A stretch of 64,000 nt of DNA from Acanthaster planci. Lineage: Eukaryota > Echinodermata > Asteroidea > Valvatida > Acanthasteridae. A program made the translations under genes and the position numbers. The DNA lies in the NCBI RefSeq assembly GCF_001949145.1, contig NW_019091438.1:827853-891852 (forward strand), given 5' to 3'. Position 1 is the stretch's first letter. Every line of letters begins with the position of its first letter. The notes below the pieces were generated by a model. It did no database searches and was not told where the DNA came from. It worked only from the letters and a program-made list of their open reading frames with translations. Below, piece by piece: positions 28,201 to 41,138 of the stretch.

Positions 28201-28347
28201 TGAATAGCTTTTGCTTCGAAGCTTGAATTTAGGCCTACTTTGACAAAAACACACAATAGAGACTAGCCAGAGGAAGGAGGTTTTAGACAAAACCATACCT
28301 GTCACCCCTGAGCCCAGCAAAATACCGAACATCATTCTTCCACTCAC

Positions 28348-28582
28348 CTGCCGGCTTTGGTGATGATCATCTCCGTGCCGATCTCGTAGAATTTCTGCCA
28401 GAGTTCGCGGCCCTCCAGCGTGACCTTGATGTCCTTGGCAGGGGAGTTGGACACGGAAAGGTCCGGCTGGCGCATGACGGCGGCTGCCGCCATCATCTGC
28501 TGGGTAGCCGCGGCCGCGGCCGCCGACTTATGGTCGTTAGCCCCCGGGAGAGGGGTGAAGTCCCCAAAATGGGAGCTCCTTT
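28348..28582 (-). CDS. T-box transcription factor, exon 2 (alanine-rich linker and start of T-box)
   Basis: The exon begins after a strong acceptor (long pyrimidine tract, then CAG at 28585-28583) and completes the phase-1 codon from exon 1 as Glu. It encodes residues 52-128: a linker with a six-alanine run and a later four-alanine run, then the opening of the T-box, with [15 protein letters not shown] and [10 protein letters not shown]. These match the conserved T-box N terminus (LW..F...GTEMI.TK.GRRMFP). It ends in phase 2 (GGC AG) at a GTGAGT donor at 28347-28342; the split Arg codon is completed by exon 3. The alanine run is coded by a GCC/GCG-rich tract near 28480-28530, which may be length-variable. 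Coding outside the T-box is less certain than the domain itself. Confidence 0.93.
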
Positions 28583-31500
28583 CTGTGGAAGATGGGGGAG
28601 GGGAATTCACTATCGCATCAGAAAAGTATGGCCGTGAAATAAACCTTGTGAACCGACCCCAACGCAATGCATAGTCTGAGACCTTTCCTAAAGTAACTCA
28701 ATTTTAGTTTGCATTAGAGCTTTCTGAGCTCTTTGTTTTAATTTATCGCTCTGATAAACATTCTGGATAAAAATGGACAGTGAGCAGGTAGACGCTGTTG
28801 CGGGATCCTATAATTAACATCATACTATAGATTCTCTTTAAGTCCTTCGTGTAGAGTCACAATTAAGAAGGGACAAGCTTTGGCCTTTCATTATGAAATA
28901 CGTAGGCCCTATCTCAGTGTTACGGTAATGCAGGACCACACAGTAGGACAACGGACCTGTGTTAGTCCTCGCCAAAGAACGACATGCAGGTATAGGTGCC
29001 TTTTTCAAACTCTTCTATTGGCTTAAGGGTAGTTGTTCAATTCTATGTTATTTTTTTTTGTCTAATATTTTTCCAGGGGATTTCTGTTTTGAATCTTATT
29101 TCACTACTTCTATACCCTTTTCCCTTACTGGTAAATGCACGTTGAAAAAAATTCTGATGTGCGTTATCCCCGATAAAAATAAGAGTGACTCTCCCGAAAG
29201 GTAAGACAAACTTACGTTAAATGTCATTAGAATTTCAAGACATGAACTAGCTTTGCCGGCAGTACTGCGTATGAAAACAAAGAGATTTGCCAAGTTCAAT
29301 TTCAGAGTTTTCAAACCCAAACTGCGCAGTGTAATTAGCCCTTTAGGCTTAGGAGGAAAGGCATACGGTACAAAGTCATGTTCTGTCGGGAAGATACATG
29401 TAAAGTCCAGTGAGGACCGAGCGAGTGGCTTAGAGGTTCTGTTACGGTAATGCAGTCATCAGTCATAGGATATGCATAGCCACTGAGCGATTGGTCTATG
29501 GCTTGGGCTCAGCGTGGCTCTTGCCACGTTCACCGTGCACACTTCATTAACCTAATTACTATGCGGTAACAATTAAGAGTAGAGCTGTGCCTGACAAATT
29601 CGGTGAATTTATCTGTTTGAAATTGTAACGAGTGAGAGGTCATCAAAATGTCAAATAAAGATGATATCATTCGTGTATTAAAAATTAAGTTATCGCACTA
29701 AGTTATTGTGCTTAGACGATTTGTGAGACTGGCTCTAGCTACAGTGGGTTTGCATTGCCGGCCGCCACATTACATTACAGATTGAAGGCATTAGCCGTGT
29801 ATAAAAGGACGACTGGATTCCAGATTGCGAGTACTCGGTTTCCCACTTACCTTGACCTTGCATGCAAACAGTAACTTACCTGATTTGGAAGGAACGGCCA
29901 AAATGAAAATTGCTTTTGTGTGTGTTTATTAGTTAGCTAGTTTTTGCTTGCTTTCAGAGGGTTTTAATTATAATATTAGGATTATAAATACTGGACTTTC
30001 TTATAACATGCCAGTTCTCGTGACAGATAAAATGACGAGTGAAGTGATCCACCTGCCTTATTGTTTTGCTAAGATTAAGGGTTACCATTATTATTCAAGA
30101 CTTTGGTTACCTGCAACACTGAAGAGGGAAATAAATTTAAATTCTAAGCATCCCGGAACTTTGATGACTTTTTTAACAATTTTCTTCTTCATTAGTGTTA
30201 TGCGGCTGATCGTTAATTTCTTCCATTTGATAATCATATGAAAACGTATGGTAACAGATAAAAAGACATTTTGGTGAATTTTTAAAACACCAACAAAAGG
30301 TCGGTGTCCGTTTGCTGCGTAAAAATTAAGAAACAGACTGACTGCGCATAAATCTGAGATATTAAAATTGCGAATAATCTTCTTGGAATTTAATTCATAT
30401 CAATACTCAATTCACTTTTGTGAAAAACAGTACTTATGATTCAGCGTTAACCCACTAGATGCAAGCCTTATACACTAAACTTTAAGAATTTACATACAAA
30501 AAACTGTTCAGAAGTCAAATTTTCAAAGGGTAAACGGGCAAATATTTTGTTTCAATAAAAAGAAGTCAAATCAATGTGCTCAAATGGAATTTGGTTCATG
30601 CACAGTAATTGAACCCATTTTTCTGGAATTGCTTCAAATTGGCCATAGCGTAAACCGTAATATTGGACACCGCAGACTGGCAATCAACCCAGATAGGTTT
30701 CAAGCTTCAAGCCATTGCCGTTTGTCCCTCTTCTCCTTTTTTTCCCTTTGACATCCCGAACCACCAAAGAACCACGAAAATTAATTTCATAGCACGTGCC
30801 CCATGTAAGCCAATTACGACATGTCGGGATTGGTTAATGCCGCGGCGAGTTAAAAAAAAAGTCCCCGGGACGGACTGCCGCAGGCAGCGCACGCCGCGGC
30901 TGCCCCGTACGGAGAAGACGGCCGGGTCTACGGCGGGGAAGTTTGCATTTTCCGGTCAGCCATCAGCGATAGAAGTAGGTCAAAGAGAAAAACGAACGTA
31001 CTTTTGAAAAGCATGTGTATAAGAGTGTGACTCCAGAAGCTTGAGGAAAACGCACATCGGGGCAATAATTCTCCCCAACGGTTTGGCTTTTCAACTTATT
31101 CCTAAATGGAGATTTTTTCACATAATATAGCTATTTATTTCAGAATATAAAAAAGGCCAAAAATTCTATTTGGCGTACACAAAACGAAAAGTTAACGATG
31201 TTGAACTCCTCATGAGCAAACAATGTTAAACATCGTTCAATGGAAAAAAAGATGACACCTACAAACAACAACCATGGTCAGCTGAATATTTATAGTTTAA
31301 TCTACATTTTAAACTTCGTGCTTTGTACAATTTTACGCCCATAAAATGAGTATAATAAACGATTTTATTCGTTAAAATAATATTTCAATAGATGGATCGT
31401 CATGATGTAAATGATAAGCTACCGTACATCACTGGACGTAGTTTGCGAATTTATAGATATGGGCTAGGCATAAACGAGCTCACGAATGGATGGGGATGTT

Positions 31501-31971
31501 ATTCTATCATTTTGAAAAAAAAAAGTCCAAAAAGAAGAAATTGTCAGTTTTCATTGAGCCCGATGAATTACCGCTTCCGAAATTCACTTGTACCGTCCAA
31601 TGGATAATCTTCACATAGAGTTATCCGGATAACTTTGTTTGGAATTTAGTTTGGTCAGGAAACTTCTGCTCTGCGACATCGTTATTCTAGACTAGAAGAG
31701 CTGCACAAGGGGGAGAGAGCCTTCTTCTATTGTATCACAATTCATGAAATCTCTCTGGCCACCGCTGATGTTTTTTTAATCTATAGATAACCCAACGTGC
31801 ACAACGAGACTGACAATTCTGTTTGGGGACTCAAAAGTGTTTGGACTCTGTAAAAATCAAAAGGGCGTGAAGGTTTGCCGAGTGTTAAAGTGACGGTGAG
31901 CAGAGTGGGAGCTAAGACTAGACACAGAAGAGACAAACAAAACACGTTGCCAAAAGGCTGAAGCGACATAC
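28583..31971 (-). other. Intron 1 of the T-box gene
   Basis: About 3.4 kb between the phase-1 donor (GTATGT) and the exon 2 acceptor. It is AT-rich with a few GC-richer patches (for example near 30840-30950). I see no further T-box-like exon. Short open frames here have no recognisable motif. At 29416-29426 the string TGGCTTAGAGG resembles a tRNA A box, but no B box follows, so a SINE is not supported. Confidence 0.8.
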
Positions 31972-32122
31972 CTGAGAAGGACAGACCGTTGTGGTTAGGC
32001 GGCTGCATTGGCAGTCCAGGGTACGGAAAACTCCGAGGTGGCGGCGGCACAATGCTGTTAAGGGCAAAGGCGTGTGCCCTAGCCCGCTGGCTGATGTAGT
32101 CTTCACTTCCTTCGTACATCAT
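31972..32122 (-). CDS. T-box transcription factor, first coding exon (N-terminal 50 residues)
   Basis: This exon encodes the first 50 residues and one base of codon 51 of a nuclear T-box DNA-binding protein. The start is the first ATG of MMYEGSEDY: an in-frame TAG lies 18 codons upstream (32174-32176) and a G sits at -3. The segment RARAHAFALNSIV (residues 13-25) resembles the eh1-type Groucho-binding motif near the N terminus of several T-box proteins; a proline-rich stretch follows. The exon ends TTCTCAG before a GTATGT donor at 31971-31966, in phase 1, matching the exon 2 acceptor. A CAG directly before GTATGATG could be an acceptor for a further 5' exon, so a noncoding first exon is possible. 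The assignment rests on phase match, strand and position upstream of the T-box exons, not on recognised homology of this exon alone. Confidence 0.75.
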
Positions 32123-32560
32123 ACCTGCGACAAGCCCGAGCCAGGCGACAAAATCGAAGGGCTGGCGACGAAACTAGCGAGTGGTCTGAAAAGCCGGGCC
32201 TCCGCGTACGGGTAAAAAAACACGCCTATTCAGTTCCCGACTAGCCCGAGCTGTTGTGTGGTCCGCAGTGGCTGATGCGCCGGAGATATAAAGTCCGTGC
32301 CAAAGCGTTGATGGGTCTGGTGGACACCAATTAAAGACTTATTATTTGGCGAGTATTTCCTGGGACTGTGCTCACACGCGCACGGGCAGGCCCTTCCCCC
32401 TCTCGGCGAATCGGCCGCTCTGCGTCATGGGCAGGCCGGCCGCTGATTGGCCGGTCGGCCTGCCAATCAGCGGGCCCCGCGCGGCCCGTCGTCCCGGGCA
32501 CGGGGGGCGCCGCCCCCCGTATTTACTCAAGGTGTTCGCCGGGTGTTGGGAGCAGAAACT
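32123..32560 (-). promoter_or_regulatory. Putative promoter / 5' UTR region of the T-box gene
   Basis: The DNA immediately upstream of the start codon changes to a GC-rich, CpG-rich composition, strongest at about 32380-32530, unlike the AT-rich surroundings. It contains a palindrome of opposed CCAAT boxes (32441-32472). I see no convincing TATA box on the minus strand at a suitable distance. A TATAAA on the plus strand at about 32288 points the wrong way for this gene. The promoter call is inference from position and composition; the transcription start cannot be placed. Confidence 0.45.
32441..32472. promoter_or_regulatory. Perfect palindrome of opposed CCAAT boxes
   Basis: CGCTGATTGGC at 32441-32451 is the exact reverse complement of GCCAATCAGCG at 32462-32472, separated by 10 bp. 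Each arm carries the CCAATCA core bound by NF-Y in animal promoters. It lies about 320-350 bp upstream of the T-box start codon. The palindrome is seen directly; NF-Y binding is inferred. Confidence 0.6.
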
Positions 32561-35500
32561 GCGCGCACAAAAGCGACAATTTTCGCAAGGGGGGCTCTTT
32601 GTTGGTCGCGCTTACCTCTTTCTTGTTTGTTTGAGTCGGATTTTCCGGTATAACACGCGCATTTAGAAGCTGAGTAAACCCCTGTCTTGGTTTTGCATGG
32701 GGTTCAACCTGAACGTCTCCCTGATAGGACCCTGTGATAACATTCTCCCGGAGAAGAATATTTCCAGAACTCTGATAGCTGCCGCCGTGTAATCGTCACG
32801 CGTATCGGCGCACGCCCACTTGTTTGTTCAACATTTAGCAGACAGACAAAAAAGTAGGCCAAGAATCTTCAAGTAACTCGATCAATACATGACTTGGGTG
32901 CACCGTGAAAATGACAAGCTCCGTCAAGACCAAGATGAACTTCAAACCACACTGATGAATGTTTGTGGTCGCTTACAATATATCCATGTCATCAAAACTC
33001 ATGTACCCGGCCGCAAAACACGTAACGATTCATTTTGCAATTTTTCTCTGACCAATATTCATTCTTTCAGAAAATATTCAATATGGTGTAGCGATTGTCT
33101 TTTTTTTTGGGGGGGGTGTTTGTTTGGGTTTCGATTTTGGTTTTGCAAATTCAAAAAATAACGCCACAAGCAAAGTGTTTACTGTCTTCTCTTCATTTGA
33201 ATATTTCGGTGCTGTGGTGAAAAAGTTGAACACTTTTTTCCTAGGGTAAACCTGCTTAATCCACCTGGTTAAAAATGGACATGTTGTTATCGAATCAGAG
33301 AGAAATACACCTGGTTAGACGGTTGCAAAATAAGCAAAAGCCAGACTTCATTTCCTTTCCACATTAGTTCCACAAAAAAAGAATAATTTAGAGGTGCTTG
33401 GTCTTTATTTAATTCTCATAACCATTGGATTTACGAAGCCCAAATTGTGAAATAATGTTCACGGGGGGGGGGGTTTCTATGCATTCCATTCGAGCCGCCA
33501 GAACAGACCATGAATAATGTATCGGGGCAAGTCATGGTTTCCCATTGCCAATCAATTTGTCCTGGGTCCACATGTAGAACGACAAGTAGGCCTATACTTG
33601 CTGTTGTTCAGGCTGTTGTTTTAAAGGGCAGATTTTGGCCGCTCCGTCGTGCATCATTTGCTAGTCATGGAGAGACGAGCCCGGGTTATCATCGACACGC
33701 TCCACTGGCCAGGGCCTGATCGGCAAGACCGCAAAAAGCGCCGCGTTGCCGGCGTGGACTCGCGGAGTCCCGCGCGGTGGTGCCGACAGAGAAGGCTCAA
33801 GTGCGGGCCGCTGTCATTCGAGTAGCGCTCACGAATAATGCATGCAGCTATGATTTTCGCTTACTGTTGCAGTTGCTGGAGACGTGAAAATGAGTCACGA
33901 TTGTGCTTTTTAAAGTGGATATATGTATGTTCAAAATTTAATGTGAAATTGCCTAGACGGAAAGACACTTTTACACTTAATTAGCAATAAGGTAAAATTA
34001 TTTCAATGTGTGAATATGATTCGCATTGTGCTCGTTTCTTTGCCCGATCCTTCAAGCATGTCAGAAGCTTGACGCAATTGACACTTACAGGACAAGCAGC
34101 CTCGTGATTTGAACTTTGGGAAAACCGAGATGTGCACATTTATTTCATGTTGAAAGGTGGCGCCAGAAAAATCCTGGCCATCGTTTACAGCAATAAAAGA
34201 AATTTTAAAGGGTATTAAAAAGTTTTATTCAAACGTCACAATGTTTAAAACAGAACCACAAAGAAAAGGCAAGACAAAGAGTTCTACTGTGCTGTCGTAT
34301 TCTCTGAGTATAATATGGGCACAGATTATGGAGTACGGCAAAAGGTACCAGACTATTTCCTTGCACGCTACTGACGTTGATCTAGTCATTCTGAGGAGAC
34401 TCGGGTGAAAGAGCCAAAACAGTTGAGCTATGGCTATGGCTTTCTTTGATGTTATGACAGTAGTCGCTTCGAAAATCGGGCTCCGGCAAATTGAGCCGTA
34501 GTCTCCTAACCAGTCGGTATTCAACTACGATGCTGCGAGCGGCCTGAATCCAGGAGGAAAAGGGAAATATGAGCATTTGAACAGGCTAAGTAAAAAGACT
34601 ATCAATGAACTAAGAACTGCTTCATTAGTCACCAAAATGCTTCCCTTTCGTCAAGAGGTCAGGATCACTGAACCCCCTCCCATCGACGGTGTTGGCGGTT
34701 TTCATCATTCAAACATCGTTGACGTTGGAGCTTGTCTGTGAACCGATACATGCTCTTCAGGCTCAGTGTCAACAGCTTCTCCATGAAGAAGCATAATGTG
34801 CGTGTATATAGGTGACATCCTACGTCTTGCCAGCGGCCCGCCAGTAATGATAACCCGGAGCCCTTCACGCCTTGCCTTGTCCGGTTGTGGTGGTGGCTCC
34901 ACTTCAACAGATTGCCCGTACTGCGTCCCAAGCTTTTTTCATCCGTCCTTCTTACTCGCTGTCTATTCCCCCAGCCGCTCCGGCCAGTATAAGGTTATTA
35001 AATCACAGCTTCACCAGGATAATTCTATTTCAAGCAGAGTGATAAAGTCGCCCCCGCCTTGCGAGATGGCTGCTGTTTCAGTAGCCAAGTGCGGGGGGGG
35101 GTTAGAAATAATGCACCAGCGTCATAGACGAGTTGGTTAGTGTCTTACTATATACTGGGGATATCGAGACTCCTCCAGAGAGCATGCGAACCGCTACCGT
35201 GTAGCAGAACAAAATGCCGGGAGTGTATTGGCGCTCACGAACGTTGCTCTCCGCTGCCCGTTCTTCAGTTGCGCCTCATCATGACAGAGGTGCCGGCGGC
35301 GCATGGTGAAACCTGCGGGGAAAGGAACGCAGTGAAGATACCAACACCGAACCTCATACGCGGCTGTGCCTGTGTTGCATGTATTCCCGCGGGCACGGTG
35401 GCTCGACATTGAGCATGCGGTGTACGTGAGCGCAGTGGTGACGCCAGACTATGTGCGTCGCACGAGATCTGCGGAACTTGATTGCTGGGTCTGACTTGTA

Positions 35501-36397
35501 AAGAATTCCCGTCTGCCTTAGAGTCGTGAGAAAAAAATATGGAGTGAAAGAAGGGGGAGAGTAGACCACTGATGCGTACTGAATGCTGTAGACTACATTG
35601 TGTAGGCTCAATTGGTTTCTTAGAGTGAAAAAAAATGTTTTTTTTTTATTGATATTTTTTATACCGAGACTGTTATTTGCGATCAAGATCTAAAACAAAC
35701 ATGCTTCACCGTTTATACGAGCACTAGTCCTGAACTAAACACGGTGTGTGCTTGGCCGACAATGCCTTCACGCAAGCGTGGGCCGGCCGTAAAGTCTCAA
35801 GCCAGTCTCTCTTGTATTACCGCGAGATGGTAACCGGGAAGAGAGTCTGGAAGGAGAAGAATAGCCTGACTACCCGATTTCTCTTTACAATAACCGTGTA
35901 AATAAACACTGAGAATCAAAGAATTAACCGAGGAAGGGCCACGGGCACGCCCCCCGTGAGCCTGCAATTGTTATGGAGGACGGGCCTGAGCTTCGTGTTG
36001 AGCCGAAGCCCAGCCAGTGCGGCGCCTGTCCCCCGTAGTCAGGCCAAACAACAGTTTACCTGCTCGAAAGGTGGGGGACATTACAAAAGCAACGATAGAT
36101 TCTACCCGTCCTTGCTCTGCAGGTTTTGACTCTCGGTTCAAAATTTTTTATTTGTTTTTTTTTCCTGCCAAAGAGTTTCTGCAGACGTCACCAGCGCACC
36201 TTCGCCGCATGCACAGACAACGGACATGTATATCATATCACATGTGGTTTCGAAGATTTTTGGTGACGGATTTCAAGGGTAGCTGCAATCACAAACCGTC
36301 AAAATGAAGCTTTGTGTGTCAGTTAAACTTATTTTCGTCCTTTGTTTCGTAATTTCAAAGGCAGTTTTATTATCTTGTCTGTTTTATGCTAATGATA

Positions 36398-36417
36398 TTT
36401 GCATATTCATATGCAAA
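36398..36417. promoter_or_regulatory. Palindromic octamer-like (POU) site
   Basis: TTTGCATAT at 36398-36406 is the exact reverse complement of ATATGCAAA at 36409-36417, with a 2-bp spacer. Each arm resembles an octamer motif for POU-domain factors. It sits at the edge of an old dispersed repeat, so its origin may be transposon sequence rather than selection. Confidence 0.3.
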
Positions 36418-36745
36418 ACTGTGATGTCATCCCAGGAAGAACGCCTTAGTGTTGCATTGGTTTGTACACAAAAATGTCCTGCAGTTTTGTAGATTTTTCT
36501 GGACTAACTTTTCTCATCTGGCTGGATTCATTGTTGTTTGTGTGCAATACGTAAGCATCAATCCCTTTCTCGGAAATGTTTTCAAGAAATATATTTTGGG
36601 TTCACAATTTGAACAGAATAACCTATGCATTGAACTTTGTCTTCCCTGTATGACATCACTACAACAGCGCCCTCGGCAGAACGTGGATAATTTTAATTTA
36701 AGTGTTTGAAAAGGTGCACTTTTCAATGTATTTAACCAAAAGGGA
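36400..36745. repeat. Dispersed repeat, copy A
   Basis: Shares an interrupted but collinear series of blocks with 53985-54330. Examples are GACATCAC followed by a GCGCYCT block, ACAGAATAAC before TATG, TTCAATG.ATTTAA near the end, and GATTCATTG upstream. The copies are well diverged, so this is an old interspersed repeat of about 300 bp or more. No coding capacity is evident. Ends are approximate. Confidence 0.6.
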
Positions 36746-39700
36746 ATAATACATTCATACTTTGAAGCAGAAAAATTGTCAAAGAAAAATCAATTGCATC
36801 TATACTTAAACGTTGCCTGCAACTCATGCCAAAGGATACGGTGACGCTATCCTCGCCTCGTTTGAAATGCCAGTGTGCGGCGTTGATCAAAGTTGTTGCC
36901 AGAAGTCTTCAACACTCATTTAGTGGAAGAAGAAAGTGCGTGTCATATTCGGGCAAAATTTCAAATAAAATTGCGTCTCAAATATACTTAATTGGACCCA
37001 CGTCAATAAACTACGCCCCACGATGAATAAATTGCCCTGTGTGGAAATATGCCGTCTTTCGTGTAGGTATCACGGTGTGTATTGAATTAGTGGTTTTTCA
37101 TGATCAGATGATGGGTCATTCCTTAACTGCTCTGACCCTTGTTTGTGTGATCCATCTAAGGAAGAATACAAGAGACTGTGAATCAGAGGTAAGTTCCAGC
37201 CCCGTTCAGCCTCTTCTAACAATGGGGTCCGCGAGGGCCGTGTCGCCGTTCGAAGGTTAACGCGCTCGTTGCCGGGCTTTGGGCATTCATGAGACAAAGT
37301 ACTCCCTGCCTGAACGCTGTTTATACCCATTCACCGCCCCGAAGAAATCGGTACCGACAACTGAAAGGGGGGAGGGCTTCTCTGTCGTCAAGTCTTGAAA
37401 GCGGCTCAGTATCGATTTAATTGAGTTCGGGTATTAGGAGGCAAGGAAAAGAAGAGACGGCGTGTTTTCTCTGAGCGCTGGCTGGATAAGACAGAGGAGT
37501 AGATAGGAGGATGGATGTAGGAGCTTCGAGACGGGCAGGTCAAGAGACGAGAAGCCAGGGAAAAACTACTAACTGGCAATAGAAATCCGCGCAAGGTTTG
37601 TCGCCCCGGCCGCGCCCGGGCCTCTAAACCCGCCACCCTGTTAGTGCCTGGCCCTCCAAATTTGCCACACGGCCCGGGTGCAGGTACGTGGTCACACCAT
37701 AGGCTGGGCTTTTGACACCGCCGGCTCTGTGCCGCGTCTTGTTATGGGCTGCGCATGGATGCCGTTTCGCCTCGTTTGGGTCGCCCCCTGATGCAGGCAT
37801 GAAACTTTAATGGGCAAAGCTACCCGGTCCCGAACGCGAAAGACGTGGCGTTCACACCTCGCCACGCAGAACCGACTCTGTCGGGCATTCCCAACTGTCC
37901 CCCTCTCCTTCTTGCCTTTCTTTTCTCTTCTTCCTCAGAGTGATACACTAGATATTTCGGTCTTGTATCTGATGTTTTAAACATCGCTATACTCCTCGGC
38001 TCTATGATTATGGAAAGGTCGTGGAGTATATATTGACTGCGCTGGCTAAGGGGTCGTACCGCATGTCATCCGATATGCAGAGGTGCCATGTTTGTTAATG
38101 ATTGACTGGATGAATAAGGGATTGAAGGCTAGCATAGAGAAGGGAATTCTAAAATAATGGGGGGGGGATAAAACTCCCAACAAATAAATTAAAAATATCT
38201 GAAATAAAAAAATCAAAGAAAATTGTATATTAAATTTTAAGTTTTGTCTTGCCTATCAAAGATGACAAGCACTGTGCGCCTACTCTGTGCAATAGCTTGA
38301 TAGCAAGTGAAGTCCTTGTTCGATCTTCAACCCAACTAGGAACTCTTTGCCTTCCATTCACAGTAAACGCACTCATAGTGTTGTGCTTCTTTTTTCAAGC
38401 CCGGCGTATATTTTGAAAGTTTTAACAGTTTTATCACTCAGCTCTGATCTATGGCTCCAGTGCAAATACTGAAGAATTTAAACCGAGCATTGAAAGCGAG
38501 ACAATGATGACAGTGGCGGTTAGAGGGACCCTTCAAAAATATGTCGATGAAAAAGTCTGCACAATTTAAATTATTTCAGACCATAGTGGGCCTCCAAAAT
38601 CAGACGACATTAATCCCTTGAAACCATTTATAGATACCCATGACGTCAAATGGTTCAAGTTTTATTTACCGCCCCCCCCTTGAAATGGCTGGGCTGTGTG
38701 GACAAATTCACATGATTTCAAGAGCTCTTCAGGAGCAAGTCTTGAATAAAATACTCTTGCAGTGACGTGTAGGGCTAAGCCGTTTGATTGTTGTTATAGC
38801 CCGGGGATTAGAGAAGTTGCACATGTGTTCTGCACCAGCCGGGTTTGATTTGTCCAACTGTGTATTTTGTTAATTGATTTTTAAGTGCGAGCGGTCCTTT
38901 TTAAAGATTCGCCGTCCGCATGTAGATTTTGTACACAGCTGAGGAAGGTAGAAGTTAACATAAAGAGGATTCTCTTTCTTTTTTTCGGTAAGCTTGGTCC
39001 ACGGAACTCTTTCATCTCTGTCTCTTTGCCTGCATGCCTGATGACATCGGGTTCTCGGCCCTAATCACTCCATCAATACATCCATTAGTGGCCTTTGTGT
39101 TGGCTCTTTGGCTCACCTCCTTCCCACCTTTGATCCCGTCTCATCCCATCATCTTTTGCTCTTTTTAAGTCTGATCAATTGTAATCCCCCCCCTCTTCCT
39201 TTCTGAGTCGCCGGCTGAAGGACCGGCACTAGCGTGTGAGGCTGGCTCTCTTAGGGGGCTGCCCAATTTTGACAAACACCCATCGATCGGGGGCCCCGGC
39301 ATACAACGGACCGAAAACGCGTTAAGTACCGCGTTAATCCTGTTAAAATAACACCGAGGCAGTAGGGACGGAACGCACCCTGCCAATAACCCGGGTGTGT
39401 GAGGCAGTCTTGACAGGCTGAGTGTGGGGGAGTGTGGACCCAATTTGTCCCGTTGAAAAAGAAGTGTTCGTTTTTGGTGTCTTGTTTTACACGCCCGAGA
39501 GGCTATTAAGTGAGAGGCTATTTTCGCTATCAAGCACAACGAGGCAGTGACAGATCGGGGAAAGGGAACAGGGACGCCCTCCAGAGGTTATACCGTTTTA
39601 TTTGAGAGGCCTGAGTGCGGTTTCTCAGCCAAGACACGTAGACAATTTAGATAGCAGTATCCCAGATTTTTTTTTTCACTTAATTTAGCACAAACAATTT

Positions 39701-41123
39701 GTTCAGAGGCAATTTGGTCAATCTATTATGCTGTTAATTTCCGTTCCACGAGTTTCTGAGCGTTGTACATCAAAAACGAAGCATTTTTCTTATGGTATTT
39801 TCAATGGATTGATCAATGTCCAAAGTCAATTCGATACATGGTATTCGATCAAGACAGATCTCCTTGTTACTGTGTTTTATGGTAAAAAGAGAACTGCGTT
39901 GAGCTTGGTTCGTTGGTCGTATTTCAGTATTAGGAAGATTTCAAATAGGCCAGTTCCGATCGTCATCAAGAAGATAGACTGCAAGGAGATTTTGAAAGAT
40001 ATAGGAAACGAATTACTCTGCAAGGCTAGATTATTTCGAGATAATGAAGGGGTGGTTTGTGCATACACCTAGTGAACTGTACTTAGCAGTGAAATTCCCC
40101 TTTGTCGAAAGTTATGAGGCGAAAAGGGCGATTTGTAAGGCAAGGACTGTAGAGGGCGCTGAAAGCAAATAAATGAATGAAGTGAGCTGAACCAAATCCA
40201 GAGATGCGTATGAGTGATTCCAATCGACCCATGAGAATCGGGATTCAGTCTCTGCATTATGTCGTCACCGTTTTCATGAAGAGCCACGCACGCCCTTCTG
40301 TGCAATGTATTTCTCCACTGGGAAGGAGCACACGTGTTCACGCGCGCGCCACTGTAAATGTAACAAAGACGTGCGACTCTTCGTGAAAACGAAAATCTTA
40401 CCTGACCTACTTTTCGGCCTTTCCAGTCAATAGGTTTTGTACCTGTACGAAGGACTGCAAGGTTAGTGTCTCTTCGTGAAAATGCAAAATGCACTTATCG
40501 GCATTTTGGCCCCAAACAACATGAATGTAATGGAAATTGAAAAAGTGATATACTGTCAACACTATGTGGCTCCTCTTGAAAACGGTGACGATGTGATACC
40601 AGTCGGATCTGTGGCATCCTTTATAATGGTAAATTGAAGGCAGGGGCAAACAAATGTTATCGTCGCCTTTGCCCACGCGAAAAAAATCGTCCCAAGAAAG
40701 CAGCCAAAAGGAAAACAAAAATAAATGTGGGTTGCCTGAACGTTATGTTTGTATTGGGGGATTTGCTGACCAATCAGTTTATGAACAGCCGGTAGACTCC
40801 TTTTCTTCCTGTCCCCTTTTTACACATCCGATTTTTATCTCCCTACAAAACAGTCCTGACAGCGAAGAGTCCATTCCAACCCGTTCTTCCTATTTTCTCT
40901 CCACCGGCAGCTAGTCCCGGAGCTATCCGCTCTCCCGTCCTGCATGGCCCTTGGCCGGTATACTCTTAACCCTGATAACTCGTGGGTCTCTTGGACGAAA
41001 GGGGGACCCTGATCTGATTAGGCGGCCGCGGGTTAGTGGTGTCCCACTTATTTTTGGCGTGGTCTCAATGCCAGCGAACATCTCTTCCCCCCCCCATCCT
41101 TTATTTGCTCAGTGATATTAATT

Positions 41124-41138
41124 GTTGCCAAGGGCAAC
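41124..41138. promoter_or_regulatory. X-box-like inverted repeat
   Basis: GTTGCC AAG GGCAAC is a perfect inverted repeat resembling the RFX-factor X box, except that the spacer is 3 bp rather than the usual 2. No gene is recognised beside it. Confidence 0.25.

Larger units (their letters stand above)
9730..28347 (-). other. Intron 2 of the T-box gene (about 18.6 kb)
   Basis: This very long intron splits the T-box after its first 28 or so residues. It contains an (AG)n microsatellite, a tRNA-like B box near 15.77 kb, several GC-rich patches (about 11.6, 12.1-12.3, 21.5-21.6, 23.35-23.6 and 26.8 kb) and poly-C or poly-G tracts. No nested gene can be supported. The longer open frames (for example a 150-codon frame at 16271-16723 on the minus strand) lie in GC-rich sequence and carry no recognisable domain. 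Long introns in developmental regulators often house enhancers; that role here is inference. Confidence 0.8.
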
